Numbered from the stretch's first letter, positions 1-13,378 are shown. The stretch is 64,000 nucleotides of DNA from Tupaia tana (GCA_026018925.1 JAKSZU010000002.1:51015337-51079336); one strand, 5' to 3'. Program-made: numbers and translations. The notes: generated by a model from the letters alone, not told the origin.

Positions 1-88
1 CCACTGAGAGATACTTTCTCCCTCTCTGTATCTATCTGGCATGAGCACAAGTGCCCTTGGCAACAAAAAATGAACAAACAAAAACTGG
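1..88 (+). mobile_element. tRNA-derived SINE, 3' end only (cut by window edge)
   Basis: The pyrimidine-rich stretch, a GAGCACA...CCTTGGCAAC-like end and an A-rich tail match the 3' end of the dominant SINE seen throughout the window. The tRNA-like head lies outside the window. Confidence 0.7.
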
Positions 89-410
89 TTATGAAATTAA
101 AAGCATGTTTCTCTAATTCTCTCACAATTCTATCTCCCAGCTGCCCTATCCTTCTTCAGAGGCTATTGCTTTACATTTTTTGGTGAGGAGTGTGGGAAGA
201 TGGCCTGGGAGAGATATTCCATTATGCATGGATTTGTAATCATTCTTTAAAAAACACACACACACATATGGCAGCACCTTGTACACTCTTTTCTCCTTGT
301 TTTTTTTTTTTTTTTCTTTTCTCTTCATAACGTGGAGACATCCATATCAGGATGGTCCATATCTGTATGCTGTATTACCTGCAAGATGTGGTGTAGTTTT
401 CATACCGGTT

Positions 411-687
411 CTTCTTCTTCTTTTTTTTTTTTAGAGGTTTTTGCTATAGAGCGCTTGCGCTTACCAGAAAGACAGAGAGAGACAGAGAGACAGAAAGCGA
501 GAAATCACCCCCCCAGGGGAGATGGCCACGCCACACCACAATCCCTTCTTTTCCATTCTCCTCTCGGGATCTTGGGCACGCACACACATGTGCCTGGTGT
601 GAGTTTAAGCCACCGGGGCCGGGACTTGAACTGCAGTTGACTACATGGGAGTTCAGCGACATAGCCATTAAGCTAACTACTGGTCCC
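411..687 (-). mobile_element. tRNA-derived SINE, long form
   Basis: It reads T-run, GCTATAG motif, GAGACAGA-rich body, then the reverse complement of the tRNA-like head ending in CTGGTCCC. It is a full-length minus-strand copy, moderately diverged from the youngest copies. Confidence 0.9.
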
Positions 688-734
688 ATATCAGTTCTTT
701 TTAAAGAAAGTTTAGGTCATTTTCAATTTTTTTC

Positions 735-903
735 TTTGTTTATTTATTTATTTTTTTCCATAGGGCATGTGCACTTGCCGGAGAGAGACAGAAAGAGACA
801 GTGAGAGACAGTGAGAAGGAAAGTGAGAAATCACCCCTCCCCTCCGGGGGGGATGGCCATGCTGCAATCCCTTCTCCATTCTCCTCATGGAATTTTGAGC
901 ATG

Positions 904-934
<31 letters not shown>

Positions 935-1127
935 GGTGTGATTTCAAGATATCATCCCCCATGAGGGGGATGGCCATGCCACAGTCTCTTTTCCATTCTG
1001 CTCATGGAATTTTGAGCATGCACACACATGCCTGGTGTGATTTTCAGGCAACCATGTCTAGGACTTGAACCACGGTCAGCCATGTGGAAGTCCAGCGCCT
1101 TAACCACCATACCACCTGCTGGTCCCC
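735..1127 (-). mobile_element. tRNA-derived SINE with internal duplication
   Basis: This minus-strand copy is about 110 bases longer than its relatives. A block running from the GGGGGATGGCCATGC motif to CCTGGTGTGATTT occurs twice (about 846-943 and 961-1044). The first block also carries a CA dinucleotide run near 903-931. The tRNA-like head (inverted B box GGACTTGAACC) is intact at the 3' end. Confidence 0.88.
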
Positions 1128-4100
1128 ATTTTTAATTTTTTGTTATTACAAACAATGCTTATATATAAGTATATTTATAGAATAAATCCCTCTAAATGGA
1201 ATTGTTGGGTCAAATGGTATGTAGACTTTAAAAACTGAAATATTAATAGTTTAAATATACAAAAAGTCTAAAACTAATGTAACTAACACTATCCCAGGTT
1301 ATTACATCTCAACGAGGAGTCATGTTTCATTTAGTAAGCACTGCAATGCAAAGTCACCACATGGATTATGTATTAATTTTTCAGAATAAGGGGATTATTG
1401 GTTTTGATTTAAGATCTGGAAGCTTGCATTCAAAAGCTGGGATTGTAAACAGAGTCCATCTAATAGCTTCAGCGATGTCTAAAGTGGGCGTTTTCTCTAA
1501 CCCATCACTTGTGTGTTCCTGAATATAGCTTTTTGGTATGCATGACCCTAACCAGTGAGAGCTTCTAGGCCTCACCTAACAGGTCTATGGGGTCTGCAAA
1601 AACATTTGAACTAGCTAACAAGTGACCTTGGGCCATTGATTCTTTCCCAGGTATCCAGTCATACAAGTAAGTGACTTTACAGGGATTCGTTTCATTACTT
1701 ATAAAATGGAATGAGCTTGCCTTTCTAGTCTTATCTTTTAAATGGACTATGGCCTAATTTCTTTGTAAAGGCATGTATGTATGTATATGTGTACATGCAA
1801 TTTCCATTATACTTGTTTTATCTCATACCTCATACCTTCTGCAATGACTTTAATAATGTTCTTCTGAATTGGAAGCCAAGGGTTTTCTGTGCTCTATCCC
1901 CTGCTCCCTTTGTGTTCTCTTCACAGGCTGAAGATAGGGTTAAGGTTTACCAGCTTCGCTTTGAACAATGATTGCAGTATTAAACACAGCCTTGCAACTT
2001 TCAGCCTATTCTTTGTGTAGATGGCTCTCTGGTGCTTTTAAATTTACTTAATTAAAATTCCAGAATGATATGATTCCAGTGGGTTACATTAGTTTCACTC
2101 TTACCTTCCTCAATCAGTTTTCTCTTATAGCCTTTTTCTTTGCAAGAGTTCTTATTGAGGATGATGCCAGTTTAGCAGACTGCTAGCTCATAATTCATTA
2201 TTAAAAAAAAAAAACTAAGATAATTAAAAGCGCTCATTGTTGAGCACAACGGAGTTAAACTCAGCTTGATATTTATGCAACATTTCACCGCCCTGAGGAT
2301 GTAGGTAACTTATCCTTAAAATAAAAAGGGAAAGGCTGCAGTTTCCAGAGATTTCCTATCCATCTTTTATTTCTTTTTTCCTTTCAGCTGAAATAATCCT
2401 ATGGGTGAATTTGAGTTTGATTGTATAATCGAGTTGTAGTTGGATAGGAAGGAACAAAAAATGTACACCACTTTCCCCTTTATACCCAGGACGTAGTAAG
2501 ATTAACACAACACAGTTCATTGCCCAGGCATGCAAGTATTGCCATGCCCAGGATAGACCTCTGTGCCTCTACGTTTTTCCCTCCCTTAGTGACAGAAAAC
2601 CCATTGGACTCCAGCAACAGCTGAGCTCTGGCAGCCATTGGCCCCAATCTCTACCTCCTTCCTTTCAGTAGGTAGAGGCTAGCTGGGGACGTGGCCAATC
2701 GGGTGGTTTGTATCTAGGAGAACATGGCACAGTTAGCTATTTAAATCCAACCAGAATGATGTAAGCAAGTGGGCCTGAAAGGGTTAGGAGAAAGGCAAAA
2801 GGAAAGGAGAAATCTTGTCGGGCTGCATTATTTACAGTGAGCTGGGCTGAGACTAAGCAGAGACTAACACACCCGCCACCTGTGCACTGAGCCAAACTCC
2901 TAGCACCTCCATGCTGCCTCCTCCCAGCCCTTGAGAAAGAAGGGATAGCCGCACAAAATCATCTGATACTAAATTATGTGGGGACAGGGGATGCCTTAAT
3001 TCTCATTTGATTTTTTTTTATTGACTGGAAGAGCAGGTCTCAACTTAGAAAAAAACCCAGTAACATGCTCTGGTTTGCAGATTACTGGGGTGTCACAGGA
3101 AGGCTGCGCTGTCTCTCGGTTGCTGATAAGAGACTAGCACTTGCTCCTGCCTCTGGAAGTCTGTGGTCCCTGTAACCCCGAGTGAAACTTTGCACAAAGA
3201 GTTCTCAGCTTGGATGCCGTTGTGCAGCACGAGCCCACATCCAGGCTCAGGAAACGATGCTAAAGACACTTTGAAAAATGTGCGATGGGCTTGACACAGC
3301 ACTGGCACAGGATACGTGACGGGAAGCGGCATGGTGAGTGGTGATAAGGGCCCCTGTGGCCAGGCGGAGAGCTGGTTTCACACCCCAGCCGGGTCCCCGC
3401 AGCGGGAGAGGGCTCAGTGCACTGAGGCGAGAGCCTCATCACACTGCAGGGGGAGGGCGGAAATCTGGCTGTGCTATTTATTGAGAAGCCCAGGGAGGGG
3501 GACAGGCCAGAAGGAAGGGGGGCCTGTGAGCACCTTGTTACCAACGAGGGCTTGACAGTGCACCTGCAGGCACATGCCCCCCACACTGGAAAAGACTGCA
3601 TCGGGTTTGGGTGGCACTGGCCCTGCTCAGGTTCACCTACTTTTCCAAAGCACCTCCTGTTGCCAAAGCTGGCTTTGGGACAAGAGAGGATGCAGCACTT
3701 GCCTCTCAGGGAGAGGCCATGCAATGCCACGTACTCAGGTGCTCACTGTGAATTAGATGCACAGGACAGTGCTGATTATTGTTAGCGATGGGGAAGTTAA
3801 TAAAGGCACGATGCCTGTTTCTGGGCAAATGCATCCCAGTGCAATGGAACCCGCGGCTGATCTGCTTAGGAGGGTGGCTTTTTTTCCAGATGGCTGTGGT
3901 CTTTGTGTCAGGGAAGGGCTTTCCATCAAAGTGTGGTGCTCCCGGGTTGTGATGTAGATTAAAATGCGTTTTTATTTGCCACTCTTGAAAAATAAACATT
4001 CTGGGCACATGAAAGGGAGTCTTTGAACCCTGAGAGCGTTCTGTGTGTTTGAGTACATATGGCAAGACCCTCTCTTAGGTAATTAGCAAGTGCTCCTGGC

Positions 4101-4867
4101 ATGGCAGCATTATTCGTGCTTCAGCCCCCAGCCTGCTCCGACAGCTCTATCCTTAAAGATTAACTACCATTCATTCAGACACTGTGCTGTGGAGAGGGGA
4201 GGGGAACACTTGGGTGATATGGATCCCGAGCAATTATTTCATTTGGTTTCTGTTTCTCCTGATGTATTCTTCCTGTAAGGAGTAAGGGGTGGGGGGATTA
4301 ATACCTACTGGCCATTTTGTGTCCTTAATGTTTTTATTGCTTCTGTAATTTTAATGAGTGTCGTGAAGCAGAACTATTCAGACTCCTATAACCAACAAAT
4401 TCTATATGAATTCTGAAGGGACCACCACGTTTAAATGAGAGATTTAGAACACACATTTAAATTAAATTCACCAAATTTAAATTTAAGTGATACAAAAGGA
4501 CCAACGCAGGCAATGAAGTGACAGAGAAAGCGAAGTGGGTAATTGCACAATAAGGCAAAATCGACAAACAGTATCTCATGTCTGCTGAGCACTCACAGGC
4601 ACGGGAAGATAAAAATCTTTATCCATAGATAGATATGATTCCTGCATCAAGAGACTCAAAATAGAGTGAAGGGAACAGACATGTCCATAAAGATAAGGCG
4701 TGTATGTGACAAAAATGTTAGTGCAGACCAAATGCTACGAGAGTGCCAAGAGGCGTGTTTCCTTCCGTGGGTGAGGCCTTGGAGTTGGATCTTGAGGTGT
4801 GAGGAGACTCTCAATAGCAAAATAAGGAATATCCCATACAAAACTATAGCCTTAAAAAGAGGATGCT
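1128..4867. other. non-coding stretch, no gene recognised
   Basis: This is mostly unique-looking AT-rich DNA with a more GC-rich part near 2,520-3,960. Open frames up to 156 codons exist on the minus strand near 3,260-3,730 but have no domain-like composition and no family I recognise. A weak MIR-like segment may lie near 1,620-1,720. No RNA gene or clear recent repeat was seen. Confidence 0.5.
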
Positions 4868-5122
4868 TGGGACCAGAAGGTGGCATAATGGTTAAGGCAC
4901 TGGACTCCCATGTGGCTGACCACGGTTTGAGTCCCAGGCCCAGTGGCTTGAAATTCACACTGGGTGTGTGTGTGCATGTATGTCCAAAATCCTGAGAGGA
5001 GAATGGAGGAGAAGTGACTGCAGCATGGCCATCTTCTCTGGGGGATAATTTCTCACTTTCTGTCTCTCCAGTGAATACACACACCCTACAGCAAAACTGC
5101 CTCAAAAAATTAATTAAAAAAA
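4868..5122 (+). mobile_element. tRNA-derived SINE, long form
   Basis: The head starts GGGACCAG, followed by an A-box-like GGCATAATGGTTAAGG and a B-box-like GGTTTGAGTCC. The body has the GAGAGGAGAATGGAGGAG motif, a pyrimidine stretch and an A-rich tail. Confidence 0.9.
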
Positions 5123-5329
5123 GGATTCCCTAAGCCTATTTGAGCAAATACAACAAGATGTCCAATACAGAGTACATGAGAAGGAAGGTTACTCGGCAGC
5201 ACATGTAGAATCCCTTCTTTAGGGTTGAAATATATATATACACATTTTTAAAGACATACTGGGTTTAATTCCCAGCTCAGTACTTTTAGTGGATCGTGTG
5301 GTTATTGAAAAATATTTACTATCCCTCCC

Positions 5330-5680
5330 TGGGGGAAGATTATTCTTTCCTGTCCATTAATACCAGGCTGTCATATAACTTGCTGTGGTTAATAAAATGA
5401 GCAGAAGTGATATATGTCCCTTCCAAGTAGATGCTTGAAGAGCCATCATTTGATTCCACAACACTCTCCTTTCCCTGTATTTTGATGATGAGGTAAGCCT
5501 GGGTTGGAGGTAGCATCAGTGTCAGCCTGGATCCTAAAACAAAGGCAAGTGAAGCAGAGCCCCCGCTGACTCATGGCTGACATGGTTCATTAGCATAAGC
5601 AAGAAATAAGCCTTCGTGATTGCCAGCCACTGAGATTTCACGTAACTCAGCCTGAGTTGACTGACAGATATCTTACAACC
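5330..5680 (+). repeat. ancient interspersed repeat, family unnamed
   Basis: The end with AGCAAGAAATAAGCC...GCCACTGAGATTT resembles an old mammalian repeat consensus (LTR or DNA-transposon relic) that I recognise in outline but cannot name safely. It is heavily diverged. Confidence 0.45.
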
Positions 5681-5684
5681 TGTG

Positions 5685-5860
5685 GGATTTTATTTGACCC
5701 CATTAAACCTTAGTTTCCTTGTCTACAAAATGGGAATAATACTAGTACCCCCCTCAGAGAATCATCATGATGTTAAAAATGTTAATTTTGAAGCACATAG
5801 CATAAAGATTTGCAGTCTGTGCTAAGAATTCAATAGGTGTTATCTGTCTTTACATATGCA
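5685..5860 (+). repeat. MIR-type old SINE
   Basis: The segment reads like the MIR core: a TTAGTTTCCTTGTCTACAAA-like phrase, then AATGGGAATAATACTAGTACC, and later a CAATAGGTGTTA end. Family recognition is by eye. The copy is old, as expected of MIR. Confidence 0.8.
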
Positions 5861-6270
5861 TAGCAAAATCTCTAGATGAATACGTGCCAACCTACTCACA
5901 GCGGTTCTCTCTTGGATGTGAGGTTACAGGTGACTTTCACTTCCTGTATCACTTGTTTGTTGAATAAGATTGTTTATGAGAAACAGGTACTATCTTAATC
6001 CTAAAAATAGGCATTTCCACTTTGGCCAAATGAACAATAGCACCCTATGCGTTCCTCTGTCACAATGCTTGTTGCCCAAAACTTGGCCCCTTAAAGGAAA
6101 GGAAAGAAGTGCCCATGGCGTAATGCTGCTAGTGTCTGTCCTTCAGGATAGCAGAGGATAGGCACTCGATACCCAGTTACACCAGAGTAATTGGCCAGTT
6201 TCTCATCTGGATGATTGAGCAAATGACAGGTAATGAGCAATTACATTTGAGATGAGAAATAAGAAACAAG

Positions 6271-6515
6271 GGGCTGGATGGCGATGCAGTGGTAAAATGT
6301 GACACTCTGAGGCTGACCCTGAAGGTTCTGGATTTGCATCCAGAGACCTCTCTAAGTATGCTAAGCACATGTGTGCCCATGATCTGAGGGTGGCTGGAGC
6401 TGGGGGTAGATGGTGGCATGAGGACTCTTTTGGGGGTACTGCCTCTTTGTCCATCTCTCTCACTTTCTTTCTCTGTCTCTCATCTCATGGAAGAAATAAA
6501 TAAACATAAAAAAGG
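6271..6515 (+). mobile_element. older tRNA-derived SINE relative
   Basis: It begins GGGGCTGGATGGCGATGCAGTGG, continues with a B-box-like GGATTTGCATCC and a TCTCTCACTTTC pyrimidine run, and ends in AAATAAATAAA. It shares its plan (head, ATGTGTGCCC motif, pyrimidine stretch, A-rich tail) with the dominant family but differs in the head, so it is probably an older subfamily. Confidence 0.7.
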
Positions 6516-6740
6516 AAATATAAAATGAGTGATATGTGGATCATAAACTCAGAATGTGGGTATATATACATACCCATATTAATTGGGCAGCAAGAAATAC
6601 AGATTTGGAAATCAGTACAGATGGAAGGCTCATCTAAGCAGAGGTGATCAGTCAAATTCGTGGGTGTAAAGTGTGAACATAAGCTCTCTGATTTACTTTA
6701 GTCCCCACCACTCCAATTATCTCCTCAAGACCAAGTCCAA

Positions 6741-6771
6741 ATATTTTTTTAAATGTATTTATTTCTTCCAT

Positions 6772-6809
<38 letters not shown>

Positions 6810-6982
6810 ATGACCAATAGGGTCCTGGCATGGTAATCTGCCCCTCATCCTTCAGCTAGCCCCAGATTGTGGGCAAGCCATGCCTGTTGTATTCAGGAGG
6901 TCTCTGGACTTCAACCAGGCTGCATCCATGTAGGATTGCCTCATAGAGCATCAGGTATAACCACTGCACCACTGTCTGTCCC
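6741..6982 (-). mobile_element. older tRNA-derived SINE relative
   Basis: A T-rich start, a long GA dinucleotide run (about 6,773-6,803), then the degraded reverse complement of a tRNA-like head ending CTGTCCCCC. It is a diverged minus-strand copy. Confidence 0.65.
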
Positions 6983-7018
6983 CCTAAGTACAAATATTTT
7001 CCAACAGCCACATTTATT

Positions 7019-8320
7019 TGACAGTTTTCATTGATAGCCCACATGTGCAAGGCACTAATGGTATAGTAATGAGCTATACAATCAAATTTCACTTCCATCA
7101 GTTTATGTTTTGTGGTAGTAGGCAGACAATAACCAATAACTAAGTAAGTACGATATTGAGTGTATACTATAGTCATAAAGAAAGATAAAACAAAAAAGTG
7201 CAAAAAAGGTATGCTTGGGGGGAGAGGTACTGCAGTTGTCAAAGGGTAAATCAAGTTAAACTTGCTGAGGTTGTTACATTTGACCATAAGGATATAAGAC
7301 ATTTGTGAATACTGGGAGAATGACCTAGATAGAGAGACTAGAAAGGGCAGAGGTCTTGAGGTGGAAACATGTTTGTGTTTAGAGGAATAGTAAGGACATC
7401 AGTGTGGCTGGAACAGACTGAGTACATAACATTTGAGATTCTCAACCCAGAGGAAGTATTTAAGTTGGGGAAATAAATCGCCAAGGGAGCAAGGGCAGAG
7501 AGAGTAGTCAGTGAGGGAGAACTAGAGGTGAATAGTGTCCCTTAGATAAGAGGAGAAAGTGTTTCAAGAAGGAGGACACGTTACTGCAGGGTCCTGTGAG
7601 ATGGAGACTGAAAATCGTCCATTGGATTTAGGCAGGTGGAAGTCACCTGAGAAGAGCAATGTAGTGCGTGGTGGGTAGGAAAGCGTGACTGAAGGAGTTC
7701 TGAAAGAGAATTCAAAGAGAGGAATCTGGAACAGTGAGGCTAAACAAGTCTTTGGGAATGCAAAGAAGAGTAGGAAAACAGAGTGGTAGGTAGAGAGAAA
7801 GAATGATCCAAGAAAGTCTTCCCTTCCTTCTTATTTATTTTTTTAAGGTGAGAGAAATCACAGTGGTCTGTATACTGATGCAAAAACTCATTAGAGAGGT
7901 ACAAATTGATGCAGAAAAAAAATGAGAGGCTGTTCTGGTGCTATGGACTTAGGTAGGTGACTAGAAGTAGGGAGTAGTGTACAGATGGGGGAGGTGGCCT
8001 TAGGTAAGGTCCCAGATTATAGTTCAAAGGAACAGAAGGTGAGACACGGTGAAAGAACACAGGTGCAGGGAGCTGGCGGATGCAGTGGTGGGAGCATGCG
8101 GGTGGTACATGATATGTTCTCTACTGGGAAATAGGAAGGAAGGTCATAAGCTAAAAGGTGAGCTGGAGGAAGGGTGTTGAGGGTTTGAGGAAGAAGGGAA
8201 AGGTGTGAACTAGTGTCCCAGGCCATAAAGAAAGTAGATGACCTAAGAGTGTCCAACCAGCCCTTGAGGGCTCCCAAATTCAATGACCTCAGATTCAAGT
8301 GAAGTGGTCAGTAGGGTCTT
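7019..8320 (+). repeat. ancient interspersed repeat, family unnamed
   Basis: Phrases such as GCAAGGCACTAATGG, GGCAGACAATAACC, CATCAGTGTGGCTGGAACAG and CACCTGAGAAGAG-type text recall a long old mammalian repeat. The copy is degraded and purine-rich on the plus strand. I cannot name the family from memory with confidence. Confidence 0.4.
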
Positions 8321-8520
8321 GCAGTAGTCTCCACTGTGGATATGCAGTAACAGCATTATGGAGAAGCAGACTTAAATAACTCAGAAGTTGAAGAAATAAC
8401 CTGAGAGAGAGAGAGAAAGAGAAAGGAATGGGATCAGAAGAGATTGGGATGGGCTAGGGTGTTGGAAAGAACTTGGGAAAGCATTAATTATTTTGAGAAA
8501 TGGAGAAAGAAGAATGCTCA

Positions 8521-8985
8521 GTGGGTCCCCTACTTCAGGGTCTCTCATGAGGCTGTAATCAAGGCATCAGCCAGGACTGGGTCTCATCCGAGGCTCAACT
8601 GGGGAAGGATTTACTTCTAAGCTTGCATGGTTGTTGGCAGGATTCATTTCCTTATGGGCTGTTGGACTAAGAGCCTTACTTCCTATTGCTGTCAGCTGGA
8701 GACTGCTTTCAGGTCCTTGCCATGTGGACCTCTCCATATGGTGGCTTGTTTCATCAATGCCAGCAAGAGAGACTCAATAGCAACAGTCTGCTATTCAAGG
8801 TAGAAGTTACAGTGTTAGATATAGCATGGTCATGGAAGTGGCATCCATCATCTTTGTCCAGTTGTGTTGGCTAGAAGCCAAAGGTTCCACCCACACTCAA
8901 AGGGGAGGGCATTCTACAACGGTGTGATCACCAGGAGACAGGGATATTTGGGAGCCATTTCAGAATCTGTTTGTCACAAGGAAAT
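8521..8985 (+). repeat. ancient LTR- or DNA-element-like repeat
   Basis: The run GGGTCTCTCATGAGGCTG ... CTCTCCATATGG ... GGTGTGATCACCAGGAGAC resembles a known old mammalian repeat consensus. Short open frames in it have no recognisable protein. Confidence 0.45.
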
Positions 8986-9105
8986 AATGGATGAAATGAC
9001 AGATTTTGAATAGAAAGAAGGGAAACTGAAGGAGTTGAAACACAACAGATAGCCCATCTTCTAATGAGAAAGAAGATGGAATCACCCCTTGAAAGAGGAA
9101 GGGCC

Positions 9106-9356
9106 TTGGGCTCAGTAGATGGTGTAGTGGTTATGTCGCTGGATTCCCATGTAATCGACCACACTTCAAGTCTTGGACCCAGCAGCTTAAAACTCACGTC
9201 AGGCATGTGTGCATGAGTGTCCAAAATCCTGAGAGGAGAATGGAAGAGAAGGGATTGCGGCATGTCCATCTCCCTGGGAAGTGATTTCTCTCTTTCTCTG
9301 TCTCTCTCTTTCTCTCCAGCGAGCACACACACCGTATAGCAAAAATCTCTTTAATT
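9106..9356 (+). mobile_element. tRNA-derived SINE, long form
   Basis: The head has GTAGTGGTTATGTCGCTGG and a slightly degraded B box. The body has the GAGAGGAGAATGGAAGAG motif and the tail begins TATAGCAAAAATC. Its tail has grown into the GAAA/GGAA microsatellite that follows. A short TSD (about GAAGGGCC) appears to flank SINE plus microsatellite. Confidence 0.88.
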
Positions 9357-9376
9357 TAAAGAAAGAAAGAAAGAAA

Positions 9377-9417
<41 letters not shown>

Positions 9418-9500
9418 GAGAAAGGAAGGAAGGAAGGAAGGAAGGAAGGAAGGAAGGAAGGAAGGAAGAAGAAAGAAAGAAAGAAAAAGAAAGAAGGGCC
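9357..9500 (+). repeat. (GAAA)n/(GGAA)n microsatellite
   Basis: About 144 bases of purine tetranucleotide repeat: GAAA units, then GGAA units near 9,424-9,470, then GAAA again. It sits exactly at the A-rich tail of the preceding SINE, the usual birthplace of such tracts. Confidence 0.95.
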
Positions 9501-11068
9501 TCAATGGAGGGTGTGTGAAAAAAATGTGACAAGGAAGGGGAGTCCATAGGTTAAATATGAGGTTCAGAACAGCACGGGGTCCAGGCAGATTTGTAAGCAT
9601 GCATTTGCAGCAACACTGAGTGGCAGTTAAGTGATGTGCTCCTGCAACAGGAGGGTGTCCTGTTTTTAGTCAGAGAACAAATGGATGAAGGGATTGGCCA
9701 GGGCCGTGTGTAGTAAGAAGTTAAGGTCAATAACATAGTAAGGGATGTATTAGAAGGTTAGGGTCAAGGGTCTGTATGGTGCTGGTAAAAACAAACAAAA
9801 ATCCCACTGACTCAGCCATGTTTTTATTTCCTCCTTTCCTATTCCTATTCCACCAACCATTCCAAGGGAAGCCTGAGTGTTCTGAGTTGGCCAGGCTCTT
9901 GCCAAACAAAAGCTCTTTCTATGGAGCCAGGAACCCCGTTGGAGTCCTCAAGGACTCCAACTTCCCCCTAAGCACTTCCTGGTGCTTACAGTGGCTCTCA
10001 TCAGTCCCCTCCCTACTACTGAGGCTTTCTCACCCTCATCCTCTGCCTCAGCCGGAACGTTCTTCCACCTCCTCTTGGTGCTTGGCTCTTTCCAGTTCAG
10101 CTGAGAGCAAGTTGTTGACACAGTCACTGCACTGACCTTGAGTTCACAACTGGTCCTGGAGGTTAAAATGCTAAAGAGGAGATACCATGATTAAATTGTT
10201 GGAAATTTGATGCTCAGTTTCCAAGATGGTTTCCTTTTATTTACTTATTTTTAAAAAATGTATCACTACTTTGGTCTTGTTTTGCACTGTTGAATAGGCC
10301 TAGATCAACAAAAGAGGGTGATCCAGTGGCCTCTGAAGGTCATCCTGTCTAGCCTCCTTCCCTTGAGTGAGGATGGTACCTGAAATAATCCTGTGTGGGA
10401 AGATTTCAGAAGGAGGCAGAAACCCTTGGCTGCACGAGGCTCTGATGATTGAAAAGTCTTTTATTTAAAGTTCAGAGTCAATGTAAATGTTTTCCTGTTC
10501 AGAAATTCTTAAAGGATAATTTTGTCCTACATGAATAGAGCTACCGCATGTGTCATTTATCTTGGTACCCCTAGTATCCAGTCAACTGGGAGCCCGTAAT
10601 ACTTCTACAATAAGCATTTGTTGAACTGAAATGAACTGATTTAAGGGCAAAACATTTACAAATATGAGTCATTCTCATCCCTGAATGAAGTCGAATAAGA
10701 GCAAATTAGAAGAAATCCAGGTGTTTCCAGTAAGATACTGAATATTTACACTTGGAGACTCCCTCCCACATGGGTTCATTATAGTGTTCATACATAACAT
10801 GTTGGTTTTTAAAAACTCAGGGTCAGGAGCTATTTTTAGGAGAAAACTTCAGGTTGAAATTTTAATGCACAAAAACATAGAAAGAAAATAGCAATTATCC
10901 ATATTCCTGCCATGCAGAATTAAGTACTATTAACATTTTGGCATATTTGCTTCCAGCCTTTTTTATTCACTATTCTATTTTTAAAACCTACACTCATGTA
11001 ACCATAGGCTGAAAAAGATGGAATGTGTCAGTGTGTGCATATATGTGTGTAAACTGTGAGCTCATAAA
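9501..11068. other. non-coding stretch, no gene recognised
   Basis: No protein family, RNA gene or recent repeat was recognised. A short segment near 10,556-10,635 ending in a TAAGCATTTGTTGAACTGAA phrase looks like the tail of an old MIR or L2 element. Confidence 0.5.
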
Positions 11069-11166
11069 GGGTCTTCAGAATGTTCAGGGAAAATCCATAT
11101 GAAAAAAATTATGCATGGCTTTCAAAATTGTTTTGCACCAAAACAAACTCCTACTTTAATTCTATT
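11069..11166 (+). repeat. about 95-bp dispersed repeat, mariner-like (copy 1)
   Basis: It starts GGTCTTCAGAATG and ends near CACCAAAACAAACTCCTA. A clearly related segment lies at 44,396-44,493. The phrase order resembles the end of an old mariner-like DNA transposon. The relationship of the two copies is seen directly; the family name is inference. Confidence 0.55.
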
Positions 11167-11397
11167 TAAAAAAAGATTGCTAGAGGGCATGGAGACTTAT
11201 CGGAGAGAGGGAAATAGAGAAAGGACCCCCCTCCCAGGGCATGGTCACTCTCATTCCCTTCTCTATTTTGCCCTCTTTTTGGGATTTTGGGCACATATGC
11301 ACATGTGCCTGGAGTGTTTTTCAAGCTGCCTCAACTGTGCAGTCAGCCATGTGGAATACAACTGCCTTAACCACTGAAAGGGAACTGGCTGGCCCCA
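11167..11397 (-). mobile_element. tRNA-derived SINE, diverged
   Basis: A minus-strand copy: purine-rich start, TGGGATTTTGGGCACATATGC, then a damaged inverted head ending CTGGCTGGCCCC. The B box is decayed. Confidence 0.75.
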
Positions 11398-12393
11398 GTT
11401 CCATTCTCACGATTTTTTTGAAGTCCCTTTGTATGTGCCCAGAGTTTCTGAGATAGAATGTGAGACATTGCACACCACTATGGCATAAGGAAATCACGAC
11501 TTCACATGTCGGTATGCAGATACACTACCCAAATAACAATGTTTGAAGCACACAGACCTTCAGAAAGGCATGCATATGGTACACAACTCTAACATGACCT
11601 GGCCTTCAGTCTTTCAGCTTTTCTCTCCAGAGGCAAACAGCATTGCTGGCTCCTTGTGGCTGTTTCCAGAAATATTATTTGCATATGCAAACATGTATTT
11701 TCTATTTTCCCACACAGATGGCAGCTTACTATGTATACTGGTTTGTGCTTAAGCCTCGGGTTTTGAAAATTTTGAAAGTACGTCTTAACAGTAAGCGTTC
11801 TGAATATGCAAATGAGCTATCAAGGCCTTCCGTTTATTCCTTGGTCTCAGATGATTAACACAGCGATGGAGAACATCCTCCATGAGCTGGACAAGTCCCT
11901 TCACATGACAAATCCCCATGTCAGGGCTAGATGGTTTATACTTGCTCTCTGTGGTTGAACTCATTTAAAAATCTACAAGAAAACCCTTATATTTTCGATA
12001 GCGAAAGCAAAATCTTGCAGAACACAACAAAACCAAACAGAGGGAAATTTGGGGCTCAGCTTAACATACAGCTGGGCAAACCCACACTTAGTTGCTGAGA
12101 TAACAACCAGCTGGGACAGCTAAATTTAGCTTAGAGCCATAAATACGGTCAGCTCTAGTGTCCACCACCCCCACATGGAGAACTCTGCCTGGTCTCCGAA
12201 GTTGGTGGGTAAGAAGGAACAATGTTTGCCTAAAATGCTGACTTTGCGAGACCCACCTAGTCGGTTTGGTGTGATTTAATAGGCTGTAAAAGGTTTGATT
12301 TACAGCTGATCAGTGGGTGAACAGCATGCTTCGTTGTTAAGGGAGTATGGAGCACAGGGGCTAGGATGATGCCAGGCAGCAGAAAAGGTTAGT
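11398..12393. other. non-coding stretch, no gene recognised
   Basis: No coding or repeat identity was recognised. An ATTTGCATATGCAAA palindromic octamer-like motif occurs near 11,678-11,692, which could be chance in AT-rich DNA. Confidence 0.5.

Positions 12394-13378
<985 letters not shown>

Noticed and set aside
3260-3730. 156-codon open frame on the minus strand
   Set aside because: No family resemblance. It overlaps other frames on both strands in GC-rich DNA, typical of chance.
8521-8985. Possible endogenous retrovirus
   Set aside because: Only LTR-like or DNA-element-like old repeat text was seen. No paired LTRs, primer-binding site or gag/pol coding remnants could be supported in the window.
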